Shown here: positions 1 to 8,706 of the stretch, one piece after another
How positions within the stretch are numbered: position 1 is the stretch's first letter
Layout: each line of letters opens with the position of its first letter
Source: an uncultured Blautia sp.
GTDB lineage: Bacteria; Bacillota; Clostridia; Lachnospirales; Lachnospiraceae
Length of the DNA stretch: 33,298 nucleotides
Direction of reading: 5' to 3'
NCBI GenBank assembly: GCA_934408705.1
Contig: CAKRVL010000021.1
Location: 1-33,298, forward strand
Translations under genes and position numbers: made by a program
Notes under the pieces: model-generated
Seen by the model: the letters and a program-made list of their open reading frames with translations, nothing else
What the model was told of the DNA's origin: nothing
Databases searched by the model: none

Positions 1-761
1 AAGGTACGTCCTGCATAATAAGCTCTGCCGTCAAATGCATCATCCTTTGGTGCGATCCATGGACCATTCAGGCTCTTACTCATGCGGTAAACCATTTTGC
101 TTCTGTCGCTGTATTCTGTCACAATGTGATACCACCAGTCACCGATTTTAAACAGATCTGGCATTTCATGCATGGTATAAAGATCTGGTGCCCAGAAATC
201 ACCTTCGAACTTCCAGTTTTTCAGATCCTTGGAAGTAAATTTAACAGTTCTTCCTGTCTGTCTTGTTTTCGGTCCCTGCAGTCTTGCTCCAAGGATCAGT
301 AAGTACTGGTCATTTTCCTCATCACGGATCACCCATGGATCTCTCCAGTCATCTGGATCATAGCCTTCCTGCGGGGTAAATGTAAGAGCGTCCTGAGTCT
401 TGTGCCAAGTTACCAGATCATCACTATATGCATGCATCAGTACCTGAGATGGTTTTCCAAGAGCCGGATAATCACGGTTGTAACCAGTGTAGAAAATATG
501 ATACTGTCCTTCTGCTTCAAAAACACTTCCTGCAAAAATAAACTGATCCTGTTCTTCGTCAGTTCCTCTTGGAATTGCCACACCACAATCTTCGTAGTGA
601 ACAAAATCAGAGGTTGTTGCTAAATCCCATCCAAATGGCTCTCCAAATGGTCCCGGTTTTCTGGTATCTCTCTGATGATATAAATAAAATTTATCTCCAT
701 GTCCAAATGGCATACAATCACCGAACCAGGTTCCTGGAAACTGATAGTATAATTTCTGCAT
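1..761 (-). CDS. Glycoside hydrolase family 32 (beta-fructosidase-like), 3' part missing
   Basis: The first 253 residues of a five-bladed GH32 enzyme are present; the rest lies beyond the left edge. The protein has no signal peptide, so it should act in the cytoplasm on imported fructose-containing sugars. The clan GH-J catalytic set is visible: Asp15 in GDCMPF (nucleophile; this replaces the usual WMNDPNG block), an FAGS motif at 76-79, the RDP triad at 140-142 and Glu199 in HEMPDLF (acid/base, in place of ECPDLF). The divergent first and third motifs suggest a less-studied GH32 branch rather than a standard sucrose-6-phosphate hydrolase. The ATG at 761 follows AGGAGA. The gene lies 106 bp downstream of the second sugar permease with no clear promoter of its own, so it is probably the last known gene of that operon. 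The exact substrate (sucrose, kestose, fructan fragments) cannot be read. Confidence 0.85.
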   Translation of the reverse strand, partial: MQKLYYQFPGTWFGDCMPFGHGDKFYLYHQRDTRKPGPFGEPFGWDLATTSDFVHYEDCGVAIPRGTDEEQDQFIFAGSVFEAEGQYHIFYTGYNRDYPALGKPSQVLMHAYSDDLVTWHKTQDALTFTPQEGYDPDDWRDPWVIRDEENDQYLLILGARLQGPKTRQTGRTVKFTSKDLKNWKFEGDFWAPDLYTMHEMPDLFKIGDWWYHIVTEYSDRSKMVYRMSKSLNGPWIAPKDDAFDGRAYYAGRT

Positions 762-867
762 AATATATTCTCCTTTTCTTTACAGGCGTATATACCCGCC
801 GTTTTTTTCTGATTTATAACCAACTCACAGTAATAATTAAAAGTCTTACAATAGTGTCACGCTTTAC

Positions 868-1707
868 TCATCCCTTCACAGCACCGGCTGTCATACCTGC
901 AAGCATCTTCTTGCTGCTGAAGAAATAGAAAATAAATACTGGGAGTACTGTAACTGTAATCGCCGCAAAGGTTGCGCCCCAGTCAGTCAGTCCCATACTT
1001 CCCACGAAGTCATTCAGACCCAGTGTAATTGTTTTCATATCTGTTGATCTTGTAAATGTATAAGCATTGATATATTCATTCCAGCAGAAAACAGCCTGCA
1101 TGGTAGCTACGGTAATGATGGAGTTCAGGGACATGGGAACTACCATTTTGAAAAAGCAGCCCATTGGAGAGCATCCGTCAATAATAGCGGCTTCCAGCAT
1201 TTCCTCCGGGAAGAACTTGTTGAAGGAATAAAACAGCTGGATAGAATAGGACAGTGAAAATGCAATCTGCGGTAAAATAATTGCCGGATATGTATTGATC
1301 AGTCCCATTTTATTAAAAATACTGAACAATGGAATTAAAGCAACCTGCATAGGAAGCATTAATCCAAGCAGGAAATAGTTTAGGATTACTTTTCTTCCTT
1401 TGAATTTAATTTTGCTAAGTGCAAATCCAGCCATCAGTGCAAATAAAAGTAATGGAACTAATACACCGATCAAAACGATAATACTGTTTTTAAAATAAGT
1501 CAGCATATGGCTCTTTGTAAAAACATTGATAAAGTTTGTTAATACCCACTTAGATGGAAGTGCATATGCCGGAAGCTTTCTGAAATCATCCAGTGATTTA
1601 AAGCTGGAAGTAAATACATAGAAGAAGGGGTACACCTGCATAACGACCAGGAGTAACGCAATGACCCATTTAATAATGCCTGGAATGGAAACTTTTTTCT
1701 TTTTCAT
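868..1707 (-). CDS. Carbohydrate ABC transporter permease, MalG/CUT1 type
   Basis: This 279-residue inner-membrane protein is one half of the translocation channel of a CUT1 sugar importer. It has about six hydrophobic segments, the first at residues 12-32. The cytoplasmic EAA loop, which docks the ATPase, is seen as EEMLEAAIIDGCSP in the second half of the protein. The length is usual for MalG-type permeases. The start overlaps the end of the upstream permease by 4 bases (ATGA), indicating translational coupling, and a G-rich site (GGGGGA) precedes it. Family assignment is firm. The substrate is inferred to be a fructose-containing oligosaccharide only from the GH32 gene downstream. Confidence 0.93.
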   Translation of the reverse strand: MKKKKVSIPGIIKWVIALLLVVMQVYPFFYVFTSSFKSLDDFRKLPAYALPSKWVLTNFINVFTKSHMLTYFKNSIIVLIGVLVPLLLFALMAGFALSKIKFKGRKVILNYFLLGLMLPMQVALIPLFSIFNKMGLINTYPAIILPQIAFSLSYSIQLFYSFNKFFPEEMLEAAIIDGCSPMGCFFKMVVPMSLNSIITVATMQAVFCWNEYINAYTFTRSTDMKTITLGLNDFVGSMGLTDWGATFAAITVTVLPVFIFYFFSSKKMLAGMTAGAVKG

Positions 1708-2588
1708 TCGTCTTCCCCCTCTCCTGAAAATTTACGGAATAATAAACCTACTACCATACAAATAATTACGATCATAATGGCTACAGAACTTCCGTATCCA
1801 TACTTCATACTGCTGAATGCCTGTTTGTACATGTAAGTTGTCATAAGCTCAGAAGCATTTCCAGGTCCGCCATGTGTCAGCAGGTATGAAAATTCAAAGG
1901 ATCTTAAGGATCCATTTAATACAAGAAGGCAGTTTGCAATGATAACTGGTTTAATGTACGGGATTTTTACGTAAAGATATTCCTGCCATACTGCTGCCCC
2001 GTCGATCAATGCTGCTTCGCCAAGTTCATCCGGTACACCGATCAGTGCTGCATAGAAAATAACCATATACAGACCGAGATATTTATAAGCCTCTACAAAT
2101 GCTGTTACATACAAAGAAATCTGAGGATTTGAGATCCACTCCATGAACTTAAATGAAGGATTCACAAATGATAAAATCTGATTTATGATTCCAATCGGTG
2201 TTACAGAAAACAGCTTTGTAAAAATCTGACAGATTGCAACAGATGAAATTACTACCGGAATGTAGTACAAAGTCTGTAAAGCAACTCTTCCTTTTTTGAT
2301 TCTGGAAAGAAGGATTGCAAACAACAAACCTCCAAATACCTGAATTGCCACATTGATAATGGTATAAATAATCGTATGCCATACTGTAGAGCGGAACACC
2401 GTATCCTGTGTTAAAAGCTCCGCATAATTCTTAAATCCTACAAATACTTTCTCGCCTACACCACTCCAGTCAAAAAAGCTGTAATAGCCTGCCCATACAA
2501 TGGACACAATAACAAATGCAGTATAGATAAGGAATGCAGGAAAAAGGAACATGAAAATTACTGATTTTTTTCCAAATGCTTTCTGCAT
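1704..2588 (-). CDS. Carbohydrate ABC transporter permease, MalF/CUT1 type
   Basis: This 294-residue membrane protein is the partner of the downstream MalG-type permease. Six hydrophobic stretches are apparent, beginning at residues 9-34. The EAA loop reads DELGEAALIDGAAVWQEY. The start is preceded by GAGGAGGGAATCTT, a good ribosome site. It lies 77 bp after the solute-binding protein gene, with a terminator-like hairpin in the gap that would let the binding protein be made in excess over the permeases. No ATP-binding subunit is encoded here, as is common for CUT1 systems that share one ATPase. Confidence 0.93.
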   Translation of the reverse strand: MQKAFGKKSVIFMFLFPAFLIYTAFVIVSIVWAGYYSFFDWSGVGEKVFVGFKNYAELLTQDTVFRSTVWHTIIYTIINVAIQVFGGLLFAILLSRIKKGRVALQTLYYIPVVISSVAICQIFTKLFSVTPIGIINQILSFVNPSFKFMEWISNPQISLYVTAFVEAYKYLGLYMVIFYAALIGVPDELGEAALIDGAAVWQEYLYVKIPYIKPVIIANCLLVLNGSLRSFEFSYLLTHGGPGNASELMTTYMYKQAFSSMKYGYGSSVAIMIVIICMVVGLLFRKFSGEGEDE

Positions 2589-2612
2589 AAGATTCCCTCC
2601 TCTTCTTTCTTT

Positions 2613-2643
2613 AAAAGAGACTGACGATTAATCCGCCAGTCTC
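2613..2643 (-). terminator. Attenuating hairpin between binding protein and permeases
   Basis: GAGACTG (2617-2623) and CAGTCTC (2637-2643) form a 7-bp stem with a 13-nt loop, followed on the minus strand by TTTT. A modest terminator at this place fits the usual pattern in which the solute-binding protein is expressed above the membrane subunits. It could instead be an mRNA-stabilising 3' hairpin. Confidence 0.55.
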
Positions 2644-2665
2644 ATTCCTGCACGCTTAAAATTCT

Positions 2666-3949
2666 TTATTTAACAAAAGAATCACAGGTTTCAATAAATT
2701 CATCTGGTGTGGTAATTCCCTGTGCCAGTTTCTGCTGTTCATCAACGATTTTAGTCAGCACATCAGAATCAAGTTTATCATCCCAGGAAGTCCATGCTGT
2801 TTCTGCGTTCTCGAACATTGGCTGAGTGTCATAGTACAGCTGCGGAAGTCCTTCTGGAAGAGAATCTTCTTTAAATGGAGAGAATACATGTGCCTGAGTG
2901 TAGCAAGCGTCTGAGAAGTTCTCGCACATGTAGTCAAAGAATTCCTGCATTGTATCATCATATGTAGCCTTATTGAATCCTTCTGCAAATCCAGCATGAA
3001 TCGGTACATTTGTAGACATGTTGTCCATTCCTTCTGTATCCGGTACCGGGAAGAATCCAAGTTCTCCGTTATCATACATTTCTTCTGCCAGGCTGATCTG
3101 TCCGGAACCAGTATAGAAGATTGCTCCTGTACCACCGAAGAACAGGTTGCATGCGGATGTGAAGTCTACACTTGCAAATCCAGGCTCAAAATATCCTTTT
3201 GTTCCAAGATCAGAAAGAAGATTTACTGCATATTTTGCAGACTCGTTCTCACTAAAGGAATCTGTTCCTGCCTGATATCCCTGGATAAATTCAGGACCTG
3301 TTACTCTCCATGGGGAGAAAGAAAGATATCTCATAAGCTGCCATGCATCAGAGCCACCTACGATTACCGGAATCTCACCCTGATCTGCGATTTTCTGGCA
3401 GTCCTCTTCAAACTCTTCCCAGGTTGTAGGAGCATCTGTGATTCCTGCTTTTTCAAAAATATCTTTTCTATACATAAAGTATTCGCAGTACAATCCCTGT
3501 GGGAACAAATATAAATTTCCATCATCTGCATCGGTAAGGAAATCACGAATTGCTCCGTTTAATTTATCTGCATATCCGTTTCTCTCTAACTCTGCACCTA
3601 CATCAACCAGAGCATCAATATCCTTGCAGGCTGCAGAAAGTGTTCCATTCGGGCATCCAAAAATATCCGGAAGTGTATCACTGTTGATGTACATCTGCAG
3701 TTTTGTGAAATAATCCTGCATATCATTTACAAGTTCAATTTCGTAATCCAGACCTTTCTCATCACAGAAATTTTTCAAGAGATAATCGAAGGTCTGAAAC
3801 TGCTCTGTTGATTCCGTTCCTTTTAACAGTGCAGTAATTTTTGTTCTCTCGCTGTCTGCTGAAGCTGTCATAGCTCCCATTCCTGTCATAAGGCCTGCTG
3901 TCATAGCTGCTGTCAATGCAAGAGATACCATTTTTCTCATTTTTTTCAT
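2666..3949 (-). CDS. Extracellular solute-binding protein (sugar, family 1 type)
   Basis: This is the ligand-binding component of the CUT1 importer, about 427 residues. It starts with a basic stretch (MKKMRKM) and a hydrophobic core ending in TASA, a signal-peptidase-I-like cleavage site near residue 32. No lipobox cysteine follows, which is odd because Gram-positive binding proteins are normally lipoproteins. Two in-frame ATGs, 6 bases apart, are possible. AGGAGG lies only 3 nt from the one at 3955 but 9 nt from the one at 3949, so 3949 is preferred. The body has the aromatic- and acid-rich look of sugar-binding proteins. A promoter lies just upstream and the two-component genes precede it, so it is the probable control target of the YesM/YesN pair. 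Confidence 0.92.
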   Translation of the reverse strand: MKKMRKMVSLALTAAMTAGLMTGMGAMTASADSERTKITALLKGTESTEQFQTFDYLLKNFCDEKGLDYEIELVNDMQDYFTKLQMYINSDTLPDIFGCPNGTLSAACKDIDALVDVGAELERNGYADKLNGAIRDFLTDADDGNLYLFPQGLYCEYFMYRKDIFEKAGITDAPTTWEEFEEDCQKIADQGEIPVIVGGSDAWQLMRYLSFSPWRVTGPEFIQGYQAGTDSFSENESAKYAVNLLSDLGTKGYFEPGFASVDFTSACNLFFGGTGAIFYTGSGQISLAEEMYDNGELGFFPVPDTEGMDNMSTNVPIHAGFAEGFNKATYDDTMQEFFDYMCENFSDACYTQAHVFSPFKEDSLPEGLPQLYYDTQPMFENAETAWTSWDDKLDSDVLTKIVDEQQKLAQGITTPDEFIETCDSFVK

Positions 3950-3997
3950 TTTCATTTTCCTCCTTTTATTTTAGGTTTCCTCGCTTTTGATGATTTA

Positions 3998-4026
3998 ATT
4001 TTACCTTCTGATGCCTCTATAAACAA
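3998..4026 (-). promoter_or_regulatory. Promoter of the sugar ABC operon
   Basis: On the minus strand TTGTTT (4021-4026) and TAAAAT (3998-4003) are separated by 17 bp, downstream of the yesN terminator and about 45 bp before the binding-protein start. The -35 is weak, as expected for an activator-dependent promoter; the YesN-type regulator is the obvious candidate. Confidence 0.5.
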
Positions 4027-4040
4027 TTGGAAATAAACGT

Positions 4041-4087
4041 AAAAATAGGAGATTTGTACACAGTTTCCTTTTGTGCACAAATCTCCC
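4041..4087 (-). terminator. Terminator of the yesM-yesN-like pair
   Basis: The arms at 4072-4086 and 4048-4062 pair over 15 bp with a single G-U wobble, followed by TATTTTTA on the minus strand. It lies just after the response-regulator stop codon and separates the regulatory genes from the transporter operon. Confidence 0.85.
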
Positions 4088-4094
4088 ATTTTCT

Positions 4095-5708
4095 TTAGAT
4101 ATGTTTACGAAATTCATTCGGTGTGATGCCATATCGCTTTTTAAATACCTTGATGTAGTATCCGAAATCCTTATATCCTACCATTTCCGCTATTTCATAT
4201 TGCTTATAGCGATCATCTGCGATCAATTGCTCCACATGCCGGAAGCGAACATCTGTCAGATATTCCAGAAAGCTTTTTCCTGCATATTTCTTCAGAAGCC
4301 GGCTGATATAGGTTCGGCTTACATGAAACTTTTCTGTAAGATCATCCATTGAAATATCTGTGGCAAAATTTTTCTCAATGTATGATAATATACTTTGAAC
4401 CAGTTTCTGGTTTCGTTCATCTGAGCCTTCTGTATTCTGCTTGATCAAAGTCCCAAACAGATTAAACATACAGGTCAGAATTTCTTCTGTAGTTTCACAT
4501 TGGGAAATACGCTTTACTCCGTCCTGCAATACAGAAAAATTCCAGTTTTTATTGTGTATTTCACTGTCTACTGCACAGGTGTACGGAAACTTCATGCATC
4601 CGAACAGCAGATCCATTGCTGCAAATTTTACATCCTCCCCATCCTCCGGTGCTTTGGCAAACAGCTGACGCAATTCATCTTCCGCTTTTTCGAAGCTCTC
4701 CTGAAACAGAGTCATCATAAAATGCATTCTTTCTCCCTGCGTGATCACAAAGTCCTTCTGCTCCTCATACTGCAGATCCTCATATTTCAGAGTGATGTTC
4801 ATTCCAAGATATATACACTGTCTGCAGGCTTTCTGAGCTTTTCGGTACTGGGCATTTGCCTGATACTCGTCTTCCGAAACATCACTGATTCCAAAATTCA
4901 TATATGCTTTCAGATACCGTTCCACTTCTTCCTGGATTTTTCCACAGGCCTGAAGCGCCCGCTCCATACATTTCTGATTTTCTTCCTCTTCTGCAAACAG
5001 AAGGATAAAATTGTATTCGGCTGTAGCAGTGTTGTAATCACTTAATACCTGTATATTGTAATTGTTGAAAATCTCCTCAAAAATATTGATACAGGCAAAT
5101 TCTTCAATCCATTTGTCCCCTTCGTGAAGCCGTTTTTCCCCAACTACCTTTCTTCCAACACATACCATGTACTTTTCAATGGTCAGCTTAAGAGAGTTCG
5201 CCTGCTCCTGTACCACACCTTTTCCCTGAAGCCTTCCATAGAGAAGATTTCCTGCAAATTTAGATCTCAGCTCCGGTACAGACTGATTAAAATATTTCTG
5301 TAAGTCCCGGACCTCCTGCTGTTCATCTTTCTTTGCATGTATTTCTTCTGCAAGCCTGGCTGCCATATTTTTTAATTCCTCGTAGTCAATTGGCTTCAGC
5401 AGATATTCCTTCACACCAATACTGATTGCTTTTTGAGCATAGGCAAAGCTGTCATAACCTGTCAGAATTACAATAACAGTATCCGGATACATCTCGTGAG
5501 CTCTTTCTGCAAAATCCAGGCCATCCATTCCAGGCATCCGAACATCTGTAAGAATCAGATCTGGTTTTATATGTTCCAGTTTTTCCAGTCCCTCCAAACC
5601 ATTTTTCGCAGTTGCCGCTACCTGATATCCATAATCTGACCATGGAAAAGAGCACAAGCCATCCAGAATAATATATTCATCATCTAATATCATTACCTGA
5701 AGTTCCAT
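4095..5708 (-). CDS. Response regulator, YesN type (REC + AraC-type HTH)
   Basis: This 537-residue transcription factor is the partner of the adjacent histidine kinase. The N-terminal receiver domain (about 3-120) has the acidic pair D9-D10, phosphoacceptor D55 in LILTDVRMPGMDG, T83 and K105 in LLKP. A long middle region (about 130-430) without recognised motifs is usual for this family. The C-terminal ~100 residues hold two AraC-type helix-turn-helix units, with the signature ending in YGITPNEFRKHI. The start overlaps the kinase gene by 29 bases; the ATG at 5708 has GGAG 10 nt upstream and keeps the receiver domain whole, although Met6 is possible. It is inferred to activate the downstream sugar-import operon. 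Confidence 0.95.
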   Translation of the reverse strand: MELQVMILDDEYIILDGLCSFPWSDYGYQVAATAKNGLEGLEKLEHIKPDLILTDVRMPGMDGLDFAERAHEMYPDTVIVILTGYDSFAYAQKAISIGVKEYLLKPIDYEELKNMAARLAEEIHAKKDEQQEVRDLQKYFNQSVPELRSKFAGNLLYGRLQGKGVVQEQANSLKLTIEKYMVCVGRKVVGEKRLHEGDKWIEEFACINIFEEIFNNYNIQVLSDYNTATAEYNFILLFAEEEENQKCMERALQACGKIQEEVERYLKAYMNFGISDVSEDEYQANAQYRKAQKACRQCIYLGMNITLKYEDLQYEEQKDFVITQGERMHFMMTLFQESFEKAEDELRQLFAKAPEDGEDVKFAAMDLLFGCMKFPYTCAVDSEIHNKNWNFSVLQDGVKRISQCETTEEILTCMFNLFGTLIKQNTEGSDERNQKLVQSILSYIEKNFATDISMDDLTEKFHVSRTYISRLLKKYAGKSFLEYLTDVRFRHVEQLIADDRYKQYEIAEMVGYKDFGYYIKVFKKRYGITPNEFRKHI

Positions 5709-7485
5709 CTTCCATAATCTCCTTCGCTTTTTCCAAAGGAATTTCCAGTATTACCAGAGTTCCCTTTTCTTTTTCTGATGTGATCGTCATTTTGGCTTTT
5801 CCGTGATATACATATTCCAGACGTTTTTGTACTGCATAAATTCCCAGATTCGTATGTGTTCTTTCTGCCTTATGTTCCGGTTCTTCCTCCATTTTCATAA
5901 GAGCTTCCAACTTCTCTGCTGATATTCCCACACCATCGTCCTTTACCTTAAATACAGCCATACCATCCTGGATTTCTCCCGAAATGTAGAGGAAACAATC
6001 CCATGTAGCATTTTCAACTCCGTGAACAACCGCATTTTCAACCAAAGTCTGTATTACCATCTTAGGAATTTCCAGTTCATCCAGCGCTTCATCCACTTCA
6101 ATGTAGGAAGTAAATTTATCTCCATATCTTGTTTCCTGGATAAAAAGATAATCTTCAATGTATTTCAGTTCTTCCTTCACACGTACCATGCTTCGTTTAT
6201 TACTGATACTTGCCCTCATAAGATTGCTGATTGAAGTTACCATCCGGCAGATATTTTCTTCCCCTTTTTTTCTGGCCATCCAGTTAATGGTATCCAGTAC
6301 ATTATAAAGAAAATGTGGATTGATCTGTGCCTGTAATGCCTGAAATTCAATATCTTTATTTACCATTTCCATCTCAACAACCTGTTTCAACAGCTTTTCA
6401 ATCTTTTCAATAGTCTGGTTGAAAACAGAATTCATCGCTCCGATTTCATCTGTTCGTTCTTCCGGGAGGCGCACTGAGAAATCTCCTTTTGCAAATTTTT
6501 TCATAGCATTGCTTGTTCGTTCAATAGGTCTTGTAATTCCACGTGCCATAATATTTGCAAGAAAAACACATAGCAGAATGCTGATTCCAATTAACAGCGC
6601 AGTAGTTTTTTGCAGTTCCCGGGCTGTTTTCTGCAAAAAGCTGGTAGGAATCATTCCCACAACTGTAAGTCCCGTATCAGAGCTTGTCTGGTAAACGAGA
6701 TTGTAAGCTTTCCCGTCCAGATTAAGCCGAAGGTTTCCGGAATTTCCATTAATCTGATCCACCCATTCCTGATCCTTCAAATCTGTGTTTTCCCCGGCAC
6801 TTTCCAGCAGAATGTTGTTCTCCTGATCCAGTAAAAATATATGGGCCGACAAGGACTCCTGTGCTGTCAGAGTCATTTTCTTCAGATAGCTGATTTTTAT
6901 AGAAGCCCGCAAAACTCCAAGAGGTTCCATAGTCAATACATCTTTTATCTGTTTAGCCATATAAATCAGATTTTCGTCCGCTGCATTATAGTAAACACAG
7001 CGTCCATTTGCATTTTCTGCCATTGCGCAGGAAATTTCGGAGCTTTCTTCATTAATCCCTCTGTCATTAGACAGAAGATGGTTTGCACCATTGTATCCAT
7101 ACAGCTGAATGTCATTCATATATACGCTCGTGTAGCCCTGCAAAAGCAGCCTTCTGATCTGGCCTGCCCTTGAATAATAAGAATAAAGCTCGGAACCGTC
7201 AGATTTATATGGTTCCTCTGACTCCAGTTCCTCTTGCACGATACTGTTATTTGCAATATATTCAAATGAATTTTCCACCATATCGAAATAATGATCCAGA
7301 TTAACAGACAGCTCGTTAATTACTCCGGCCGACTGCTTCACAGTCTGCTCTGTCACAATTCCAGATGCAGACATAAACTGAAAGAAGCTGGCAGCCAAAA
7401 GCACTACCAACGTGATACTAAGTGTACAATACAGATATTTTCTCTGAATTGAAAGATTCAGAAACCATTTTTTTAACTGTCTCAT
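5680..7485 (-). CDS. Sensor histidine kinase, YesM type
   Basis: This 601-residue membrane kinase senses an extracellular cue, probably sugar or the loaded binding protein. The order is: TM1 (about 17-38), a ~250-residue extracellular sensor region, TM2 (about 294-313), a HAMP linker (about 314-366), the His_kinase domain with phosphoacceptor H391 in QINPHFLYN, and a C-terminal ATPase domain with the N box VENAVVHGVEN. An AGGTGG site lies 7 nt before the ATG. A strong terminator directly upstream ends the VOC gene. A weak promoter (TTGCCT, 17 bp, TTTATA) could overlap that terminator's 3' arm. The overlap with the response-regulator gene indicates a co-translated two-component pair. Confidence 0.95.
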   Translation of the reverse strand: MRQLKKWFLNLSIQRKYLYCTLSITLVVLLAASFFQFMSASGIVTEQTVKQSAGVINELSVNLDHYFDMVENSFEYIANNSIVQEELESEEPYKSDGSELYSYYSRAGQIRRLLLQGYTSVYMNDIQLYGYNGANHLLSNDRGINEESSEISCAMAENANGRCVYYNAADENLIYMAKQIKDVLTMEPLGVLRASIKISYLKKMTLTAQESLSAHIFLLDQENNILLESAGENTDLKDQEWVDQINGNSGNLRLNLDGKAYNLVYQTSSDTGLTVVGMIPTSFLQKTARELQKTTALLIGISILLCVFLANIMARGITRPIERTSNAMKKFAKGDFSVRLPEERTDEIGAMNSVFNQTIEKIEKLLKQVVEMEMVNKDIEFQALQAQINPHFLYNVLDTINWMARKKGEENICRMVTSISNLMRASISNKRSMVRVKEELKYIEDYLFIQETRYGDKFTSYIEVDEALDELEIPKMVIQTLVENAVVHGVENATWDCFLYISGEIQDGMAVFKVKDDGVGISAEKLEALMKMEEEPEHKAERTHTNLGIYAVQKRLEYVYHGKAKMTITSEKEKGTLVILEIPLEKAKEIMEDGTSGNDIR

Positions 7486-7503
7486 TTTTCATCCACCTTA
7501 TAA

Positions 7504-7538
7504 AAGCCGGTACATTGTTTCAGGCAATGTACCGGCTT
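7504..7538 (-). terminator. Strong rho-independent terminator after the VOC gene
   Basis: A perfect 14-bp stem (7504-7517 with 7525-7538) with a 7-nt loop is followed on the minus strand by TTTTAT. It ends the VOC gene and insulates the two-component genes. Confidence 0.9.
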
Positions 7539-7555
7539 CCTGTTGTAAATATCCT

Positions 7556-7954
7556 TTATAAGTACTGACTGAATTCAACCTTCTCTTTGTTCGGTCCTTC
7601 AATAGTGAAGAATTTTACTCCGTTTTGCCAGAACGGTAAAAAGTGAATACTGTCCTGTGTCGTATTCAAACCAGCTTCGTTAATATACTGATAAATTTCT
7701 TCTATGTCCTTAACATCAAGTGCAACATGATCAATTGCACCTGCATGAAGAACTGCAGCATGATTCTCGTATGTTTCCACAACCAAAGTTCCAAGTTTCA
7801 GGAATACAACCTTCTCATCAGCTTCTTTGTTAACCGTTTCGAAAGCTGTTTCAAATCCCAGTTTATGATAAAAATCCACAGTTTTATCAATATCGTTTGT
7901 TGGAATTCCAATGTGCTGGACACCTGTTGAATAGTTTTTCAAATCCATTTTCAA
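7556..7954 (-). CDS. VOC family protein (glyoxalase/bleomycin-resistance/dioxygenase fold)
   Basis: This is a small 132-residue cytoplasmic metalloenzyme of the vicinal-oxygen-chelate superfamily. The two beta-alpha-beta-beta-beta repeats and the four expected metal ligands are visible: H14 (QHIGI), E60 (VVETYE), H76 (IDHVALDV) and E127 (KVEFSQ). All four are kept, so a lactoylglutathione-lyase-like or isomerase-like activity is likely, but the substrate cannot be read. AGGAGG lies 9 nt before the ATG. A near-consensus promoter with a palindrome in its spacer precedes it, suggesting an inducible, repressor-controlled single gene. It is bounded downstream by a strong terminator and is not part of the sugar operon. 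Confidence 0.88.
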   Translation of the reverse strand: MKMDLKNYSTGVQHIGIPTNDIDKTVDFYHKLGFETAFETVNKEADEKVVFLKLGTLVVETYENHAAVLHAGAIDHVALDVKDIEEIYQYINEAGLNTTQDSIHFLPFWQNGVKFFTIEGPNKEKVEFSQYL

Positions 7955-7991
7955 TCTCCTCCTTTGTAATGAACAAGCAACAGTTTTTTAC

Positions 7992-8021
7992 AATATACGC
8001 ACAAGTTTTCTTGTTTGTCAA
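7992..8021 (-). promoter_or_regulatory. VOC gene promoter with palindrome in the spacer
   Basis: On the minus strand TTGACA (8016-8021) and TATATT (7992-7997) are 18 bp apart. The spacer contains the perfect dyad ACAAG-4-CTTGT (8001-8014). A 9-bp inverted repeat (7970-7978 and 8029-8037) also brackets the promoter. The layout is that of a repressor operator. Confidence 0.7.
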
Positions 8022-8034
8022 GATTTACGCTTGT

Positions 8035-8571
8035 TCAAAATCCAAAATCCTCATAATCCTCTGGCAGAAATCTATGATAAATAAAGTGGAATCCCTCATC
8101 CTTAAAGCAGTAATAATAGGTATCATCTGGCTTATCCAGAAAGCGGATATAGAAATCAAATTCTCCATTGTCCAGTTCCTGACACTCTGTTTTTTCCCAG
8201 TAAGAAGCAAACAGGTCAAGTAATTTCACTTTCGTACATTCATGCTTCTGAACCAGTTCAATGAGTACTTTAATAAATTCATTCTCTTTCATATTCTCAT
8301 GTACATAGACACTTCCTGGCTCCGGTATATAAAAGCAGAATCTGTCCCCTTTATGAGACACCCTCACTTCTCCCAATTTGGAAGTCAGTTCTTCAGGCAT
8401 ATTCCACAGACGGGCCGCCATTTCATCTGCACTGTTTTTTGCAGAAAAGAAATGATTCAGGGAAGACAACGGATAATATAAGTGAATCTTCTCCTCCTTA
8501 AAGCCCAGCTTAGCCTGTTCTTCCTTTATTACATCTATTAAACTATTTTCCAGTTTTTCAAATCCAGTCAT
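8035..8571 (-). CDS. DUF3877-like protein, unknown function
   Basis: This soluble 178-residue acidic protein shows no signal peptide or membrane segment. It is rich in aromatic residues near the C-terminus (DTYYYCFKDEGFHFIYHRF) and ends in a DEDFGF-like acidic tail. I recognise it tentatively as the DUF3877 family found in Lachnospiraceae; the function is unknown. The start at 8571 is chosen because GGAG lies 5 nt upstream; an in-frame ATG 63 bases further upstream has no ribosome site. The gene lies between a GNAT gene and the VOC gene in the same direction. No terminator is obvious between it and the VOC promoter, and its stop codon overlaps the outer inverted repeat of that promoter. Confidence 0.7.
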   Translation of the reverse strand: MTGFEKLENSLIDVIKEEQAKLGFKEEKIHLYYPLSSLNHFFSAKNSADEMAARLWNMPEELTSKLGEVRVSHKGDRFCFYIPEPGSVYVHENMKENEFIKVLIELVQKHECTKVKLLDLFASYWEKTECQELDNGEFDFYIRFLDKPDDTYYYCFKDEGFHFIYHRFLPEDYEDFGF

Positions 8572-8706
8572 AGCATCTCCGTTCCGGCTTATGTTTTGTT
8601 TATTCTCAGCATTTTTATTTATAACAATATTCACATTTTATATTGTTTTTCTAACACTTTTTCCTTTTATCTTATGATTTTATCACGCATTCCGGTTGGT
8701 CGCAAC

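Noticed and set aside
764..867. Hairpin GGCG/CGCC followed by T7 on the plus strand near 803-825
   Set aside because: The stem is only 4 bp and no plus-strand gene precedes it, so it is not reported as a terminator.
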